Shown here: positions 43,957 to 54,378 of the stretch, in pieces
Layout: every line of letters begins with the position of its first letter
Position numbering within the stretch: the stretch's first letter is position 1
Origin: Curtobacterium flaccumfaciens UCD-AKU
GTDB taxonomy: Bacteria > Actinomycetota > Actinomycetes > Actinomycetales > Microbacteriaceae
Reading direction: 5' to 3'
DNA length: 64,000 nucleotides
Assembly (NCBI RefSeq): GCF_000349565.1
Contig: NZ_KB714607.1
Coordinates: 1-64,000, forward strand
Made by a program: the position numbers and the translations under genes
The notes under the pieces: model-generated
The model's input: only the letters and a program-made list of their open reading frames with translations
The model's database searches: none
Told to the model about the DNA's origin: nothing

Positions 43957-44595
43957 TCAGAGCGAGCGGACCCAGTTGGAGAGCAGGCGGATGCCCGGCT
44001 CGCCGGACTTCTCGGGGTGGAACTGCGTGGCGGTGAGCGGTCCGTTCTCGACCGCGGCGATGAACGGCTGCCCGTGCTCGGCCCAGGTCAGGCGGGGCGC
44101 GCGGAACGGCCCGTACGCCTCGAGCGGGAAGTCGGTCACGCCGTAGGAGTGCACGAAGTAGAAGCGCTCGTCGTGCAGGCCGTCGAACAGCACGGAGTCC
44201 TCGGGCGCCTGCACGGTGTTCCAGCCCATGTGCGGGAGCACCTCGGCCTGGATCTCCTGCACGGTGCCGGGCCACTGGCCGAGCCCTTCGACGTCGGCAC
44301 CACGCTCGATGCCCCGCGAGAACAGGACCTGCATGCCGACGCAGATGCCGAGCACCGGGCGCCCGCCTGCCAGGCGGTGGTCGACGATCTCGCCGCCCTG
44401 CACGCCCTCGAGCTGGTCGATGACGGCCGCGAACGCCCCGACACCGGGGACGAGCAGGCCGTCAGCCTTGAGCGCCGCCTGCTTGTCCGAGGTCAGGGTG
44501 ACGTCAGCCCCGGCGCGCTCGAGCGCCTTGGCGGCGGAGTGGACGTTGCCCGACCCGTAGTCGAGGACGACGACGTTCGGCTTGGCGGCGGTCAC
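43957..44595 (-). CDS. hisH: imidazole glycerol phosphate synthase, glutamine amidotransferase subunit
   Basis: A 212-residue class I glutaminase that feeds ammonia to HisF. The catalytic cysteine is in [11 protein letters not shown]; the His/Glu of the triad lie in [10 protein letters not shown]. It starts at a GTG overlapping the hisB stop. hisF is not in the window. Confidence 0.95.
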   Translation of the reverse strand: MTAAKPNVVVLDYGSGNVHSAAKALERAGADVTLTSDKQAALKADGLLVPGVGAFAAVIDQLEGVQGGEIVDHRLAGGRPVLGICVGMQVLFSRGIERGADVEGLGQWPGTVQEIQAEVLPHMGWNTVQAPEDSVLFDGLHDERFYFVHSYGVTDFPLEAYGPFRAPRLTWAEHGQPFIAAVENGPLTATQFHPEKSGEPGIRLLSNWVRSL

Positions 44596-45194
44596 AGGGC
44601 GCCCTTCGTGGACGGGATGCCGTCGACGCGCGGGTCCAGCTCGACCGCCTTGCGCATGGCCCGGGCGAACGCCTTGAACTCGGCTTCGGCGATGTGGTGG
44701 GGGTCGCGGCCCTCGAACACGCGGACGTGGACGGTGATGCCGGCGTTGAACGTGATCGCCTCGAACACGTGACGGACCATCGAGCCGGTGAAGTGCCCAC
44801 CGATGCGGTGGAACTCGAAGCCCGCGGGCTCGCCGGAGTGCACCAGGAACGGACGCCCGGAGACGTCGACGACGGCCTGGGCCAGCGCTTCGTCCAACGG
44901 GACCAGGGCATCGCCGTACCGGCCGATGCCGGAGCGGTCGCCGAGGGCCTGCTTGATCGCCTGTCCGAGCACGATGCCAGTGTCCTCGACCGTGTGGTGC
45001 ACGTCGATGTCGGTGTCACCCGTGGAGCGCACACGCAGGTCGATCAGGGAGTGCTTGCTGAACGCGGTCAGCATGTGGTCGAAGAACGGGACGGAGGTCG
45101 AGATCGACGAGGTCCCGGTGCCGTCCAGGTCGAGCTCGAGTTCGACACTCGATTCGCTCGTCGAACGGCTGATCGAGGCGGTGCGGGCGGTCAT
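44592..45194 (-). CDS. hisB: imidazoleglycerol-phosphate dehydratase
   Basis: A 200-residue monofunctional HisB. The two metal-binding histidine motifs are [27 protein letters not shown] and, in the second half, [13 protein letters not shown] and [14 protein letters not shown]. It overlaps hisC and hisH by four bases on either side, so hisC-hisB-hisH is one translation-coupled unit. Confidence 0.95.
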   Translation of the reverse strand: MTARTASISRSTSESSVELELDLDGTGTSSISTSVPFFDHMLTAFSKHSLIDLRVRSTGDTDIDVHHTVEDTGIVLGQAIKQALGDRSGIGRYGDALVPLDEALAQAVVDVSGRPFLVHSGEPAGFEFHRIGGHFTGSMVRHVFEAITFNAGITVHVRVFEGRDPHHIAEAEFKAFARAMRKAVELDPRVDGIPSTKGAL

Positions 45195-46297
45195 GCGTCA
45201 ACCCTAACCGGCGGCTGCTCGGCGGCGACCTGCCGCATGGCGTCGAGGAACGCGGTCGTCTCGGCTTCGGTCCCCGCACTCACCCGCAGGTGGTTCGGGA
45301 TCCCGAGGTCGCGCACGATGACGTCGCGCTCGAGCAGCGCCTCGAACGCAGCGTTCGGGTCGGCGACACCGCCGAAGAGGACGAAGTTCGACCAGGTCTC
45401 GTAGGTCCGGTACCCCATGGCCCGCAGCTCGGTGACCATGCGGTCGCGCTGCGCCTTGATGTCGTCGACCATCGCCAGCATCTCGGGGGCGTGCCGGAGT
45501 GCCGCGATCGCTGCCGCCTGCGTCAGCGCGGACAGGTGGTACGGCAGCCGGACCAACCGGACGGCGTCGATGACGGCCGGGTGCGCGGCCATGTACCCGA
45601 CCCGGGCACCGGCGAACGCGAACGCCTTGCTCATCGTGCGGGAGACCACCAAGCGCTCACGACCGGGCAGCAGTGTGAGGGCGCTCGGGGCGTCGGACGG
45701 CATGAACTCGGCGTAGGCCTCGTCAACCATCACGATGCCGTCGGTCGCGTCGTAGGCCGCCGCGATCGTCTCGATGTCGAGCGGGGTACCCGTCGGGTTG
45801 TTCGGCCCGCACAGGAACACGATGTCGGGCTTGTGGTCGCGGATGGCTGCGACGACGGTCTCGGGCGAGATGCGAAACTCGTCGTCCCGCTGGGCCGGGA
45901 TCCACGTGGTGCCGGTACCCGACGCGAGGATCGAGTGCATCGAGTAGGTGGGCGGGAACCCGAGGACCGAGCGACCGGGCCCGCCGAACGCCTGCAGGAG
46001 CTGCTGCAACACCTCGTTCGACCCGTTCGCCGCCCAGAGCTGCTCGGCGGTCAGGTCGTGCCCGAGGTAGTCCGCCAGGGACTGGCGGAGCTCGGTGAAC
46101 TCACGATCCGGGTACCGGTTGACCGTCAGCAGGGCCTGCCGGATCGACTCGACGATGTCGGCGGCGACGTCGTCCGGAACGGGATGCGTGTTCTCGTTGA
46201 CGTTCAGCTGCACGCGGACGTGCTTCTGCGGGGCGCCGTAGGGGCTCTGCCCGCGCAGGTCGTCTCGGATCGGGAGGTCTTCGAGCGTGAATGCCAC
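45191..46297 (-). CDS. hisC: histidinol-phosphate aminotransferase
   Basis: A 368-residue PLP aminotransferase of fold type I. The PLP lysine lies in [19 protein letters not shown] and the Asp in [21 protein letters not shown] is the N-terminal substrate segment. Two GTG starts are possible, 46321 and 46297; I prefer 46297, which begins [12 protein letters not shown] as in relatives, though neither has a strong ribosome site. It heads the his operon. Confidence 0.9.
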   Translation of the reverse strand: MAFTLEDLPIRDDLRGQSPYGAPQKHVRVQLNVNENTHPVPDDVAADIVESIRQALLTVNRYPDREFTELRQSLADYLGHDLTAEQLWAANGSNEVLQQLLQAFGGPGRSVLGFPPTYSMHSILASGTGTTWIPAQRDDEFRISPETVVAAIRDHKPDIVFLCGPNNPTGTPLDIETIAAAYDATDGIVMVDEAYAEFMPSDAPSALTLLPGRERLVVSRTMSKAFAFAGARVGYMAAHPAVIDAVRLVRLPYHLSALTQAAAIAALRHAPEMLAMVDDIKAQRDRMVTELRAMGYRTYETWSNFVLFGGVADPNAAFEALLERDVIVRDLGIPNHLRVSAGTEAETTAFLDAMRQVAAEQPPVRVDA

Positions 46298-46361
46298 CGA
46301 TCCATCGTAGGCCGCTGTCACCGTGCGACGACCAGCCGTCTGGACGGGGCTGCCCGAGTGA

Positions 46362-46739
46362 CTACTCGCCGTCGGTGTACTTGGTGGGGATGGAGAGCTC
46401 TTCGCCGGCCTGCAGCGCCGAACCGTCGAGCGCGTTGAGACTGACGACGTCCTGCACGAAGTCGCGCGGGTCGGAGTCGGGGGCGGTCTGCTCGGCGAGC
46501 TGCCAGAGCGTCTCGCCCGGCTGGACCGTCACGGTCTCGAAGTGGGTGCGGGCGCCGCCGGCGGTGGCGTCACCGGCCGAGGCCTGTCCACCGTTCAGCA
46601 CGCCGAGGGCGACGACGACGAGGAGCGGGATCGCGGCGAGCGTCGTGAAGACGATGCGGCCGCGACGCGTCAGACGCAGGCGGGTACGCACGGCGGGCGC
46701 CGCGGTGCGCTGGATGTCAGCGATGGCGATGGTGCTCAT
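46362..46739 (-). CDS. LysM-domain membrane protein, SOS-linked division inhibitor candidate
   Basis: A 125-residue protein with a basic cytoplasmic N terminus, one helix (VFTTLAAIPLLVVVALGVL) and an external LysM domain (VTVQPGETLWQLAEQTAP...LQAGEELSIP) that binds peptidoglycan. GGAAGG precedes the ATG at 46739. It is divergent from lexA and has a LexA-box-like site 42 bp upstream. This matches the layout of mycobacterial Rv2719c (ChiZ), whose product slows division after DNA damage; the equivalence is inferred from position and domains. Confidence 0.75.
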   Translation of the reverse strand: MSTIAIADIQRTAAPAVRTRLRLTRRGRIVFTTLAAIPLLVVVALGVLNGGQASAGDATAGGARTHFETVTVQPGETLWQLAEQTAPDSDPRDFVQDVVSLNALDGSALQAGEELSIPTKYTDGE

Positions 46740-46780
46740 GTCGTTCTTGCCTTCCCGTTCGGTGGAACCGAAGTCCTGTA

Positions 46781-46796
46781 CCGAACATAGTTTCGA
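46781..46796. promoter_or_regulatory. LexA (SOS) box candidate upstream of LysM gene
   Basis: CCGAAC-ATAG-TTTCGA fits the actinobacterial SOS consensus TCGAAC-N4-GTTCGA at 10 of 12 positions. It lies 42 bp upstream of the LysM-protein start. Confidence 0.6.
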
Positions 46797-46853
46797 ATCA
46801 GACGACGCACAAGTCCTGGGAGAGGATTTCTGCGGGGTTTTCTTGCGACACGC

Positions 46854-46869
46854 TCGAACAGGTGTTTGT
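46854..46869. promoter_or_regulatory. LexA (SOS) box candidate upstream of lexA
   Basis: TCGAAC-AGGT-GTTTGT fits the SOS consensus at 10 of 12 positions, 107 bp before the lexA start. It suggests lexA autorepression. Confidence 0.65.
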
Positions 46870-46975
46870 CCGGCCCTGGCTGGTCGGATACTGTTTCGAT
46901 CGACTGGGACAAGCCTGACGGGGACCACCGACATTCCCGCCGCGGCCGGACCGGCACCGACGAAAGCGAGACGAC

Positions 46976-47620
46976 GTGGTGGACGAACTGCGGGGCCAGA
47001 AGCCGCTGACGCCGAAGCAGCAGGCGATCTTCGACGCGATCCGTGCATCGATCGCCTCGCGGGGCTACCCGCCGAGCATGCGCGAGATCGGCGACGCCGC
47101 CGGGCTCTCCTCGCTCTCCAGCGTCTCCCACCAGCTCGGCCAGCTCGAGCTCGGTGGCTGGATCCGCCGCGACCCGAACCGCCCGCGTGCGCTCGAGGTC
47201 CTGGTTGACGAGCCGACCTCCGACGTCGGCGGCCCGGACATCGACGCCACGACGCTCGTGCCGCTCGTCGGCCGGATCGCCGCCGGTGTCCCGATCACCG
47301 CCGAGCAGCACGTCGACGAGATCATCCCGCTCCCCCGTCAGCTCGTCGGCACCGGCGAGCTCTTCATGCTCAAGGTCGTCGGCGAGTCGATGATCGACGC
47401 CGCGATCTGCGACGGCGACTGGGTCGTCGTCCGGTCGCAGCAGACCGCCGAAAACGGGGACATCGTCGCGGCCATGCTCGACGAAGAGGCGACCGTCAAG
47501 GTCTTCCGCCAGCGCGACGGCCACACGTGGCTGCTGCCTCGGAACTCCGCCTTCGAGCCGATCCTCGGCGACGCGGCCTCGGTGCTCGGCAAGGTCGTCG
47601 CGGTCCTCCGCTCCCTCTGA
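46976..47620 (+). CDS. lexA: SOS repressor LexA
   Basis: A 214-residue repressor. The N-terminal winged helix reads [20 protein letters not shown]. The self-cleavage Ala-Gly is in RIAAGVPI, the catalytic serine in VGESMIDA and the lysine in EATVKVFRQ. RecA-bound DNA triggers cleavage and opens the SOS regulon. It starts at GTG 46976. LexA-box-like sites lie in the divergent promoter region and upstream of recA in this window. Confidence 0.95.
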   Translation: MVDELRGQKPLTPKQQAIFDAIRASIASRGYPPSMREIGDAAGLSSLSSVSHQLGQLELGGWIRRDPNRPRALEVLVDEPTSDVGGPDIDATTLVPLVGRIAAGVPITAEQHVDEIIPLPRQLVGTGELFMLKVVGESMIDAAICDGDWVVVRSQQTAENGDIVAAMLDEEATVKVFRQRDGHTWLLPRNSAFEPILGDAASVLGKVVAVLRSL

Positions 47621-47680
47621 CCACTGCTCGCGCCGCACCGGCGCGGGACGCCGTCGTCACCGTACGACGCCCCCTGCACG

Positions 47681-47712
47681 ACGAAACGCCGCCGGATTCG
47701 GCGGCGTTTCGT
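47681..47712 (+). terminator. lexA terminator hairpin
   Basis: ACGAAACGCCGCCG and its exact complement form a 14-bp stem with a GATT loop, 60 bp after the lexA stop. The TTTCGTGTGTT tail is moderately T-rich. Confidence 0.75.
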
Positions 47713-47829
47713 GTGTTCCGGGGTGTCTCGGTGACACGACGGCGTCTGACGGACCTGTGACGGGCCTCCAGGCCGCGCGGCAGCGCTCACCAGCGCCAGC
47801 CAGTTGCCAGCGCCAGTCGGAGCCGAGGG

Positions 47830-49371
47830 TCAGACGGTCGGGACGGGCGTGACCACGTAGGGCTCGAGGTCGGTGACCTGCCGTTGGAAGACGCGCACCC
47901 GCAGGCGCGTGCCGTCCTCGACGTAGTCGACGGACTCGACCGAGCCGGTGTCGTGCAGCGACGACACCAGGTCACCGCGGTCGTACGGCACCACGATCGT
48001 CAGGTCCACGTCGGGCTCGGGCAGGCGGTCCTCGATGACGCTGAGGAGCTCCGGGATGCCCTCACCGGTGCGCGCCGAAACGAACACCGCGTCCGGCACG
48101 AGCCCGATGAGCACGAGGCGCTGCGCGTCGTCGATCAGGTCGGCCTTGTTGAACACGACGACCTCCGGGATGTCGCCCGCACCGACGTCACCGATGACCT
48201 CGCGCACGGTGGACAGCTGCGCCCCGGGGTCGGGGTGCGAGCCGTCGACCACGTGCACGATGACGTCGGCGTCGCCGACCTCTTCGAGGGTGGAGCGGAA
48301 GGCCTCGACCAGCTGGTGCGGCAGGTTGCGCACGAAGCCGACGGTGTCGGCGAACGTGTACTCGCGGCCCTTGGTGCTCTCGGTCCGGCGGACCGTCGCG
48401 TCCAGCGTCGCGAACAGCTGGTTCTGCACGAGCACACCCGCGCTCGTCAGTCGGTTGAGCAGTGACGACTTGCCGGCGTTGGTGTAGCCCGCGATCGCGA
48501 CGCTCGGCACCTCGTTGCGGTTGCGCTCAGCACGCTTGGCCTCACGGGCCGGGGTGAACCCGGCGATCTGCCGACGGAGCTTCGCCATCCGCGTGTGGAT
48601 CTTGCGGCGGTCGAGCTCCATCTTCGTCTCACCGGGGCCACGAGAGCCCATGCCAGCGCCTCCGGAAACCTGGCCACCGGCCTGCCGGGACATCGAGTCA
48701 CCCCAACCGCGCAGTCGAGGCAGCAGGTACTGCAGCTGGGCGAGTTCGACCTGCGCCTTCCCCTCGCGGGTCTTCGCGTGCTGGCTGAAGATGTCGAGGA
48801 TCACGGCCGTGCGGTCGATGACCTTCACCTTCACGACGTCCTCGAGCGCACGACGCTGCGAGGGTGCCAGTTCGGTGTCGGCGATGACGGTGTCGGCGCC
48901 GGTGGCCTTGACGACCATCGCGAGCTCCTGGGCTTTGCCCTTGCCCAGGTAGGTGGCCGGGTCCGGGTTCGGCCGGCGCTGGAGGAGCCCGTCGAGCACC
49001 ACGGCACCCGCGGTCTCGGCGAGTGCCGCGAGCTCGCGGAGGGAGTTCTCGGCGTCCTGCGCGTCGCCCTGGGGGTACACGCCGATCAGGACGACCTGCT
49101 CGAGCCGCAGCTGGCGGTACTCGACCTCGGTGACGTCCTCGAGCTCGGTGGAGAGGCCGGCGACACGGCGCAGCGCCGCACGGTCCTCACGGTCGTACTG
49201 GTCGCCGTCGCCCGTCCAGCTGCGATCGTCGGTCGACCGCGTCTGGATCGCCTGGGCGGGCGCGAAGATGGACGATGCTGCGCGGTGGTCTGCGTTGCGC
49301 AACACCCTCTCGACGACACCGTCTGCGCTGTCGTCGTTGGTCTGGTGGTTCTGCTGATGGGTATCCGTCAT
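47830..49371 (-). CDS. hflX: GTPase HflX
   Basis: A 513-residue ribosome-associated GTPase that splits stalled or stressed ribosomes. The HflX N-terminal domain includes DGLLQRRPNPDPATYLGKGK and the glycine-rich GGAGMGSRGPGETKMELDRR linker; the G domain has GYTNAGKSSLLN, ADTVGF and NKAD. The ATG at 49371 (TDTHQQNH) is preferred to one three codons upstream. It lies alone, convergent with lexA. Confidence 0.95.
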   Translation of the reverse strand: MTDTHQQNHQTNDDSADGVVERVLRNADHRAASSIFAPAQAIQTRSTDDRSWTGDGDQYDREDRAALRRVAGLSTELEDVTEVEYRQLRLEQVVLIGVYPQGDAQDAENSLRELAALAETAGAVVLDGLLQRRPNPDPATYLGKGKAQELAMVVKATGADTVIADTELAPSQRRALEDVVKVKVIDRTAVILDIFSQHAKTREGKAQVELAQLQYLLPRLRGWGDSMSRQAGGQVSGGAGMGSRGPGETKMELDRRKIHTRMAKLRRQIAGFTPAREAKRAERNRNEVPSVAIAGYTNAGKSSLLNRLTSAGVLVQNQLFATLDATVRRTESTKGREYTFADTVGFVRNLPHQLVEAFRSTLEEVGDADVIVHVVDGSHPDPGAQLSTVREVIGDVGAGDIPEVVVFNKADLIDDAQRLVLIGLVPDAVFVSARTGEGIPELLSVIEDRLPEPDVDLTIVVPYDRGDLVSSLHDTGSVESVDYVEDGTRLRVRVFQRQVTDLEPYVVTPVPTV

Positions 49372-49432
49372 CCTGTGCACAGGCTACCTCCGCAGGCCCG
49401 TCGACACACTCGGTTGCCGGTACGGTTCATCC

Positions 49433-50044
49433 ATGGCGAACGACCACTACTTCTCGGCCAACCCCGAGAGCGACGTCCGGCCCCGCCAGGTGGACGTCAC
49501 GCTCGCCGGTCAGCCCCTCACCCTGTCGACCGCGGCGGGGGTCTTCAGTCCCGACGGCGTCGACCGCGGCACGAAGGTCCTGCTCGGTTCGGTGCCGGCA
49601 CCCGCTGCTGACGGAGCGCTGCTCGACATCGGCTGCGGCTGGGGGCCGATCGCGATCACCATGGCGCTGCAGTCCCCCGACGCCCACGTCTGGGGCGTCG
49701 ACGTCAACGAGCGGGTGCTGGGACTCGCCCGGGCCAACGCAGCGACGGCCGGAGCTGCGAACGTCACGATCGCGCTGCCCGACGACGTGCCGGCAGACCT
49801 GCGGTTCCGGACGATCTGGTCGAACCCGCCGATCCGGGTCGGCAAGGACGAGCTGCACCAGATCCTGCTGACGTGGCTGCCCCGGCTCGAGGTCGGGGGC
49901 GATGCCTGGCTCGTCGTGTCGAAGGACCTCGGGGGTGACTCCCTGCAGAAGTGGCTCGTCGGCGCCCTCGGTCCGGGCTTCGCAGTCACGCGCGAGTCGA
50001 CGGCCAAGGGCTTCCGCGTCCTCCGGGTGCAGCACAGCGCGTAG
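49433..50044 (+). CDS. class I methyltransferase (RsmC/small-subunit rRNA type)
   Basis: A 203-residue methyltransferase of the MTS family. SAM motif I is LLDIGCGWGPIAI, and the catalytic NPP motif occurs as IWSNPPIRVGKDELH, typical of N-methyltransferases on guanine or glutamine. Relatives methylate 16S rRNA (RsmC). It is divergent from hflX and convergent with dapF. Confidence 0.85.
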   Translation: MANDHYFSANPESDVRPRQVDVTLAGQPLTLSTAAGVFSPDGVDRGTKVLLGSVPAPAADGALLDIGCGWGPIAITMALQSPDAHVWGVDVNERVLGLARANAATAGAANVTIALPDDVPADLRFRTIWSNPPIRVGKDELHQILLTWLPRLEVGGDAWLVVSKDLGGDSLQKWLVGALGPGFAVTRESTAKGFRVLRVQHSA

Positions 50045-50077
50045 GGCGCGCGCGACGCGCCCGCGCCGCGCAGCGCG

Positions 50078-50968
50078 TCAGACCGTCAGGTCGCCGGAGA
50101 ACACGAGCTCGGCGGGCCCGGACAGCGACACGTGCTCGCCGTCCTCGGTCGCCGTCATCCGCACCGTGAGCAGCCCGCCCGGTACCCGCACGCGCCAGGA
50201 GTCCGGCGCCCCCGCACCGACCCAGTAGCGCGTGGCGAGGGCAGCCGCCACGGCACCGGTGCCGCACGACAGGGTCTCACCGCTCCCCCGCTCGTGCACC
50301 CGCATCGTGATCTCGCCGACGCCGTCCTTGATGAGCGGGTCGCCGGGCAGCACGAACTCGACGTTCGCACCGTGCTCGGGCGCCGGTTCGAGCACCGGCA
50401 GGAACGTCAGGTCGAGGTCGGCCAGTTCGTCCTCGGTCTCGACGGCGACGACCACGTGCGGGTTGCCCACGTCGATGCCGATGCCGGGGCGCGCCCCATC
50501 GAGGTTCTTCGCCCGGACGAGCACGTCGTCGGATCCGCCGCCCTCGATGCCCAGGCCCCAGCGGCCGAGGTCGGCCGCGAACCCGTTCGTGGTGCGCTGG
50601 ATGTCGACCAGCCCCTTGCGGCTGCCGACCGTCAGCGTCTCGCCGGGCGCCAGTTCGACCAGGCCGGACTCGGTCAGGTACCGGGCGAACACGCGGATGC
50701 CGTTGCCGCACATCTCGGCGACCGTGCCGTCGGCGTTGTGGTAATCCATGAACCACGTCGCCTCGGGTTCGACGGCGACGAGCGCGCGGCCCTCGGGGAT
50801 CGCTTCGGACCGCACCGCGCGGATCACGCCGTCCCCGCCCACGCCGAAGCGTCGGTCCGCGATGGCACGGATCCGCTCGGGGGTCAGGTCGACGGTGGCG
50901 TCGGGGTCGGCGAACAGGACGAAGTCGTTGCCGGTCCCCTGGCCCTTGGTGAAGTGCAACTCGGTCAC
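50078..50968 (-). CDS. dapF: diaminopimelate epimerase
   Basis: A 296-residue PLP-independent racemase converting LL- to meso-diaminopimelate for lysine or wall synthesis. The two catalytic cysteines are in [13 protein letters not shown] and [15 protein letters not shown]; the [12 protein letters not shown] start is standard. The GTG overlaps the miaA stop. dapA also lies in this window. Confidence 0.95.
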   Translation of the reverse strand: MTELHFTKGQGTGNDFVLFADPDATVDLTPERIRAIADRRFGVGGDGVIRAVRSEAIPEGRALVAVEPEATWFMDYHNADGTVAEMCGNGIRVFARYLTESGLVELAPGETLTVGSRKGLVDIQRTTNGFAADLGRWGLGIEGGGSDDVLVRAKNLDGARPGIGIDVGNPHVVVAVETEDELADLDLTFLPVLEPAPEHGANVEFVLPGDPLIKDGVGEITMRVHERGSGETLSCGTGAVAAALATRYWVGAGAPDSWRVRVPGGLLTVRMTATEDGEHVSLSGPAELVFSGDLTV

Positions 50969-51954
50969 GGCACGATCCTACGGGCCAGTTCCGTCAGGTC
51001 ACCGCGGTCGGCCCCGGTGACGTCGAGCGTCTCGGCGTCGGCGTACCGGCGGAACCACGACACCTGCCGGCGGGCGTACTTGCGGGTCGCGATGCCCGTC
51101 GCCTCGACGGCCTGCTCGCGGGTCGACGTACCGGCGAGCACCTCGAGCGCCTGCGAGTACCCGATGGCGCCGCGCGCGGTCCGGCCCTGCTCGAGTCCCA
51201 GCCCGCGGAGCGCCGCGACCTCGTCGACGAGTCCGGCGTCGAACATCCGCGCCGCGCGCTCGTGCAGCGCCGACACGAGCTGCTCCCGGTCGCGTCGCAG
51301 GTGCAGGATGCGGGACGGTCGCCAGGCGCGGGGCGCGGCCGGGAGGCTCGGGGTCACGACCTCGGATCGGCTCGCGATCTCGAGTGCACGGATCAACCGC
51401 CGTGGGTTGCGTGCGTCGATCGTCGCGGCGGCCGCCGCGTCGAGGGCGCGGAGCCGTTCGAGCAGGATGCCCGGGCCGAGCGCGTCGTGCTCGCGCTCCA
51501 GCTGCGCACGGAGCTCGGGGTCGGTGCCGGGGAACGCCAGGTCGAACAGCACCGCGGAGACGTAGAGCCCGCTGCCCCCGACCAGGACGGCCACCCCACC
51601 GTCGGCCTGGATCCGGTCGACGTCGGTGCGTGCAGCCACCTGGTACGCGGCGACGCTCGCCTCATCGGTGACGTCGAGCACGTCGAGCTGGTGGTGCGGG
51701 ATGCCGTGCCGCTCGGCCAGCGGGAGCTTCGCGGTGCCGATGTCCATGCCGCGGTACAGCTGCATGGCGTCCGCGTTGATGATCTCCGCGTTGCGACCGG
51801 TGGCACGCAGGCGCTCGGCGATCGCGATGCCGAGGTCGGACTTCCCCGTGCCCGTGGCTCCGACGACCGCGATCAGGTCGGCCTCGACGCCGGTACCGGA
51901 CCCGAGCGTCGAGCCGCTCGACGGCACGCCAGCGGTGGGCTCAGCGTCCGACAC
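50965..51954 (-). CDS. miaA: tRNA dimethylallyltransferase
   Basis: A 329-residue enzyme that adds the isopentenyl group to A37 of tRNAs reading UNN codons. The P-loop is [12 protein letters not shown], followed by [26 protein letters not shown] and the [10 protein letters not shown] segment. GTG 51954 lies inside the end of miaB, a 14-base overlap. MiaB then methylthiolates the same base, so the two adjacent genes act in sequence. Confidence 0.95.
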   Translation of the reverse strand: MSDAEPTAGVPSSGSTLGSGTGVEADLIAVVGATGTGKSDLGIAIAERLRATGRNAEIINADAMQLYRGMDIGTAKLPLAERHGIPHHQLDVLDVTDEASVAAYQVAARTDVDRIQADGGVAVLVGGSGLYVSAVLFDLAFPGTDPELRAQLEREHDALGPGILLERLRALDAAAAATIDARNPRRLIRALEIASRSEVVTPSLPAAPRAWRPSRILHLRRDREQLVSALHERAARMFDAGLVDEVAALRGLGLEQGRTARGAIGYSQALEVLAGTSTREQAVEATGIATRKYARRQVSWFRRYADAETLDVTGADRGDLTELARRIVP

Positions 51955-53437
51955 GGAGCGTGGGCAGCCCGAGCGAGACCGGACGTGGGCCGTCGGCTGC
52001 GGCGCCGGCCGGGGTGGGCACGCCGCAGCTCTCGGCCTGCGCGCGGTCCCAGGCATCTCCGGCCCGGGTTCGTCGGATGCGCAGCGGGGCGTCGTCGTCG
52101 GCGAGCAGGAAGTGCGGTGCCGCCCGGGTGATGTCGACGGTGACGACGTCGCCGGGGCGCGGGACATCGGACCCGGCGGGCACCGTGAAGTGCACGAGCC
52201 GGGAGTCCTCCGCACGACCGGAGAGCCGGCGGGTGGCGTCGTCCTTGCGGCCTTCACCCGAGGCGACGAGCACCTCGACGCTCCGGCCGACCTGCTGTGC
52301 GTTCTCTTCCGCCGTGATGCGTTCCTGCAGGGCGACGAGTCGCTCGTACCGCTCCTGCACGATGTGCTTCGGCAGCTGGTCGTCCATCGTCGCCGCGGGC
52401 GTGCCGGGGCGGATCGAGTACTGGAACGTGAACGCCGAGGCGAACCGTGCCTGCTCGACGACGCGCAGGGTGTCCTCGAAGTCGGCGTCGGTCTCGCCGG
52501 GGAAGCCGACGATGATGTCGGTGGAGATCGCCGCGTGCGGGATCTTCGCGCGGACGCGGTCGAGGATGCCGAGGAACCGCTCGCTGCGGTAGCTCCGGCG
52601 CATGGCCTTGAGCACCCGGTCGGAGCCCGACTGCAGCGGCATGTGCAGCTGGGGCATCACGTTCGGGGTCTCGGCCATCGCGTCGATGACGTCGTCGGTG
52701 AACGCTGCCGGGTGCGGGCTGGTGAAACGCACGCGCTCCAGCCCCTGGATGCCACCGGTAGCCCGCAGCAGCTTGCCGAACGCCTGCCGGTCGCCGAACT
52801 CGACGCCGTAGGAGTTCACGTTCTGCCCGAGCAGGGTGACCTCGATCGCACCGTCGTCGACGAGCGCCTGGATCTCGGCCAGGACGTCACCGGGGCGGCG
52901 GTCCTTCTCCTTGCCACGCAGCGAGGGGACGATGCAGAACGTGCAGGTGTTGTTGCAACCGACCGAGATCGAGACCCAGCCGCTGTGCGTCGAGTCGCGC
53001 TTGGTGGGCAGCGTCGACGGGAAGACGTCGAGTGCCTCGAGGATCTCGATCTGCGCCTCGTCGTTGTGCCGCGCCCGCTCGAGCAGGGTCGGCAGCGATC
53101 CCATGTTGTGCGTGCCGAAGACCACGTCGACCCACGGCGCCTTCTCGAGGATGACGTTCTTGTCCTTCTGCGCCAGGCACCCGCCGACGGCGATCTGCAT
53201 GCCGGGGTGATCGCGCTTGATGCCCGCGAGTTGTCCGAGGTTGCCGTACAGCCGGTTGTCCGCGTTCTCGCGCACCGCACAGGTGTTGATGACGACGACG
53301 TCGGCCTGTTCGCCGTCCGCCGCGGTGTAGCCCGCGGCCTGCAACGACCCGCTCAACCGCTCGGAGTCGTGCACGTTCATCTGGCACCCGTAGGTGCGGA
53401 CTTCGTAGGTGCGGGGGCGCGCTGCGACGGTGTCCAT
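51941..53437 (-). CDS. miaB: tRNA-2-methylthio-N6-dimethylallyladenosine synthase
   Basis: A 498-residue radical-SAM methylthiotransferase. The N-terminal cluster domain begins [15 protein letters not shown]; the radical SAM CxxxCxxC is [10 protein letters not shown]; a TRAM domain lies near residue 400. It completes ms2i6A37 after MiaA. Its C-terminal tail of about 40 residues past TRAM is Ala/Pro-rich. Confidence 0.95.
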   Translation of the reverse strand: MDTVAARPRTYEVRTYGCQMNVHDSERLSGSLQAAGYTAADGEQADVVVINTCAVRENADNRLYGNLGQLAGIKRDHPGMQIAVGGCLAQKDKNVILEKAPWVDVVFGTHNMGSLPTLLERARHNDEAQIEILEALDVFPSTLPTKRDSTHSGWVSISVGCNNTCTFCIVPSLRGKEKDRRPGDVLAEIQALVDDGAIEVTLLGQNVNSYGVEFGDRQAFGKLLRATGGIQGLERVRFTSPHPAAFTDDVIDAMAETPNVMPQLHMPLQSGSDRVLKAMRRSYRSERFLGILDRVRAKIPHAAISTDIIVGFPGETDADFEDTLRVVEQARFASAFTFQYSIRPGTPAATMDDQLPKHIVQERYERLVALQERITAEENAQQVGRSVEVLVASGEGRKDDATRRLSGRAEDSRLVHFTVPAGSDVPRPGDVVTVDITRAAPHFLLADDDAPLRIRRTRAGDAWDRAQAESCGVPTPAGAAADGPRPVSLGLPTLRVGR

Positions 53438-53463
53438 GGTCGTCCCAGTGTAGGTCGGAGCGG

Positions 53464-54378
53464 CTACTCGAACCGCACGGTCCCGCGGCCGGAAGGCGGC
53501 CGTCTGCCGCCGCCGTCGAGTGCGCGTGCGACAGCGATCCGGACGACGCCGGAGCTGTAGCCCTTGCGCATCAGGAAGCCGGACAGCCGACGTTCCGCGG
53601 TGGCCCGGTCGAGGCCGCGCATCTGCGGCGCTCGCTTGTCGGCGAGTTCCTGCGCGCGGAGGAACTCGTCGTCCTCGTCGTCGGCGGCTTCGTCGAGTGC
53701 GGTGTCGATCGCCACCTGGTCGATCCCCCGGCGTCGGAGTTCGGTGACGACCCCCTGGCGGCCGAGGCCCTTGCGCGCGTGCAGCCGGTCGACCAGGTCG
53801 GTGGCGAGGGCGACGTCGTCCAGGAGCCCGACACGGGTCAACCGTTCGATCTCGTGCTCGACCACGTCGGTGTCGAGGTCCTGCTGCAGCAGCAGGGTCC
53901 GCATCTCGGACTCGCTCACGCCCTTGCGACCGAGGGCACGGAGGCTGAGCCGTTCGGCGTCCGCGCGCTGTTCGTCGAGCGGACGGGGTGCGTCGGCCGG
54001 GTCGATCTCCTCGCCGCCGGCGATGGAGAACACCGACGCGGTGGTGGCGTCGGCGGTCTCGGAGTCGTAGCCGTCCTGCTCGGCACGGGTCGAGCGCCCG
54101 CTGCCGTCACCGATCACGGGCGACACCCATGCTGCCGGACCCCGGGCACCGCGCAGGGGCACCGGCGAATCGGCGTCGAAGGGTGCCGGGATCTCGTCCG
54201 GCCGAGCGTCGCCGGACTCGGGCACTGCCCACCCGTCGACGTCCCGTGGTTCGTCCGGTGACACCGGCGGTGCGGGGATCGCGGGCGTCACCGGTGTGAC
54301 GGGAGCGCGACGACGCGACCTCGCACCGAACAGGTCGGTGACCGGTGCGAGGCCGTCGTCGTCGTGGTCGGTGCTCAC
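53464..54378 (-). CDS. recX: RecA regulator RecX
   Basis: A 304-residue RecX, which limits RecA filament growth. The helical repeats are in the last 165 residues ([60 protein letters not shown]). The first 130 residues are a Pro/Asp-rich segment absent from usual RecX of about 150-200 residues. The GTG overlaps the recA stop. Confidence 0.9.
   Translation of the reverse strand: MSTDHDDDGLAPVTDLFGARSRRRAPVTPVTPAIPAPPVSPDEPRDVDGWAVPESGDARPDEIPAPFDADSPVPLRGARGPAAWVSPVIGDGSGRSTRAEQDGYDSETADATTASVFSIAGGEEIDPADAPRPLDEQRADAERLSLRALGRKGVSESEMRTLLLQQDLDTDVVEHEIERLTRVGLLDDVALATDLVDRLHARKGLGRQGVVTELRRRGIDQVAIDTALDEAADDEDDEFLRAQELADKRAPQMRGLDRATAERRLSGFLMRKGYSSGVVRIAVARALDGGGRRPPSGRGTVRFE

Noticed and set aside
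40788-44036. 1082-codon open frame on the plus strand
   Set aside because: It runs antisense through scpA, parA, sseB and hisA. High GC content removes stops; the sequence has no domain and lies over well-supported genes.
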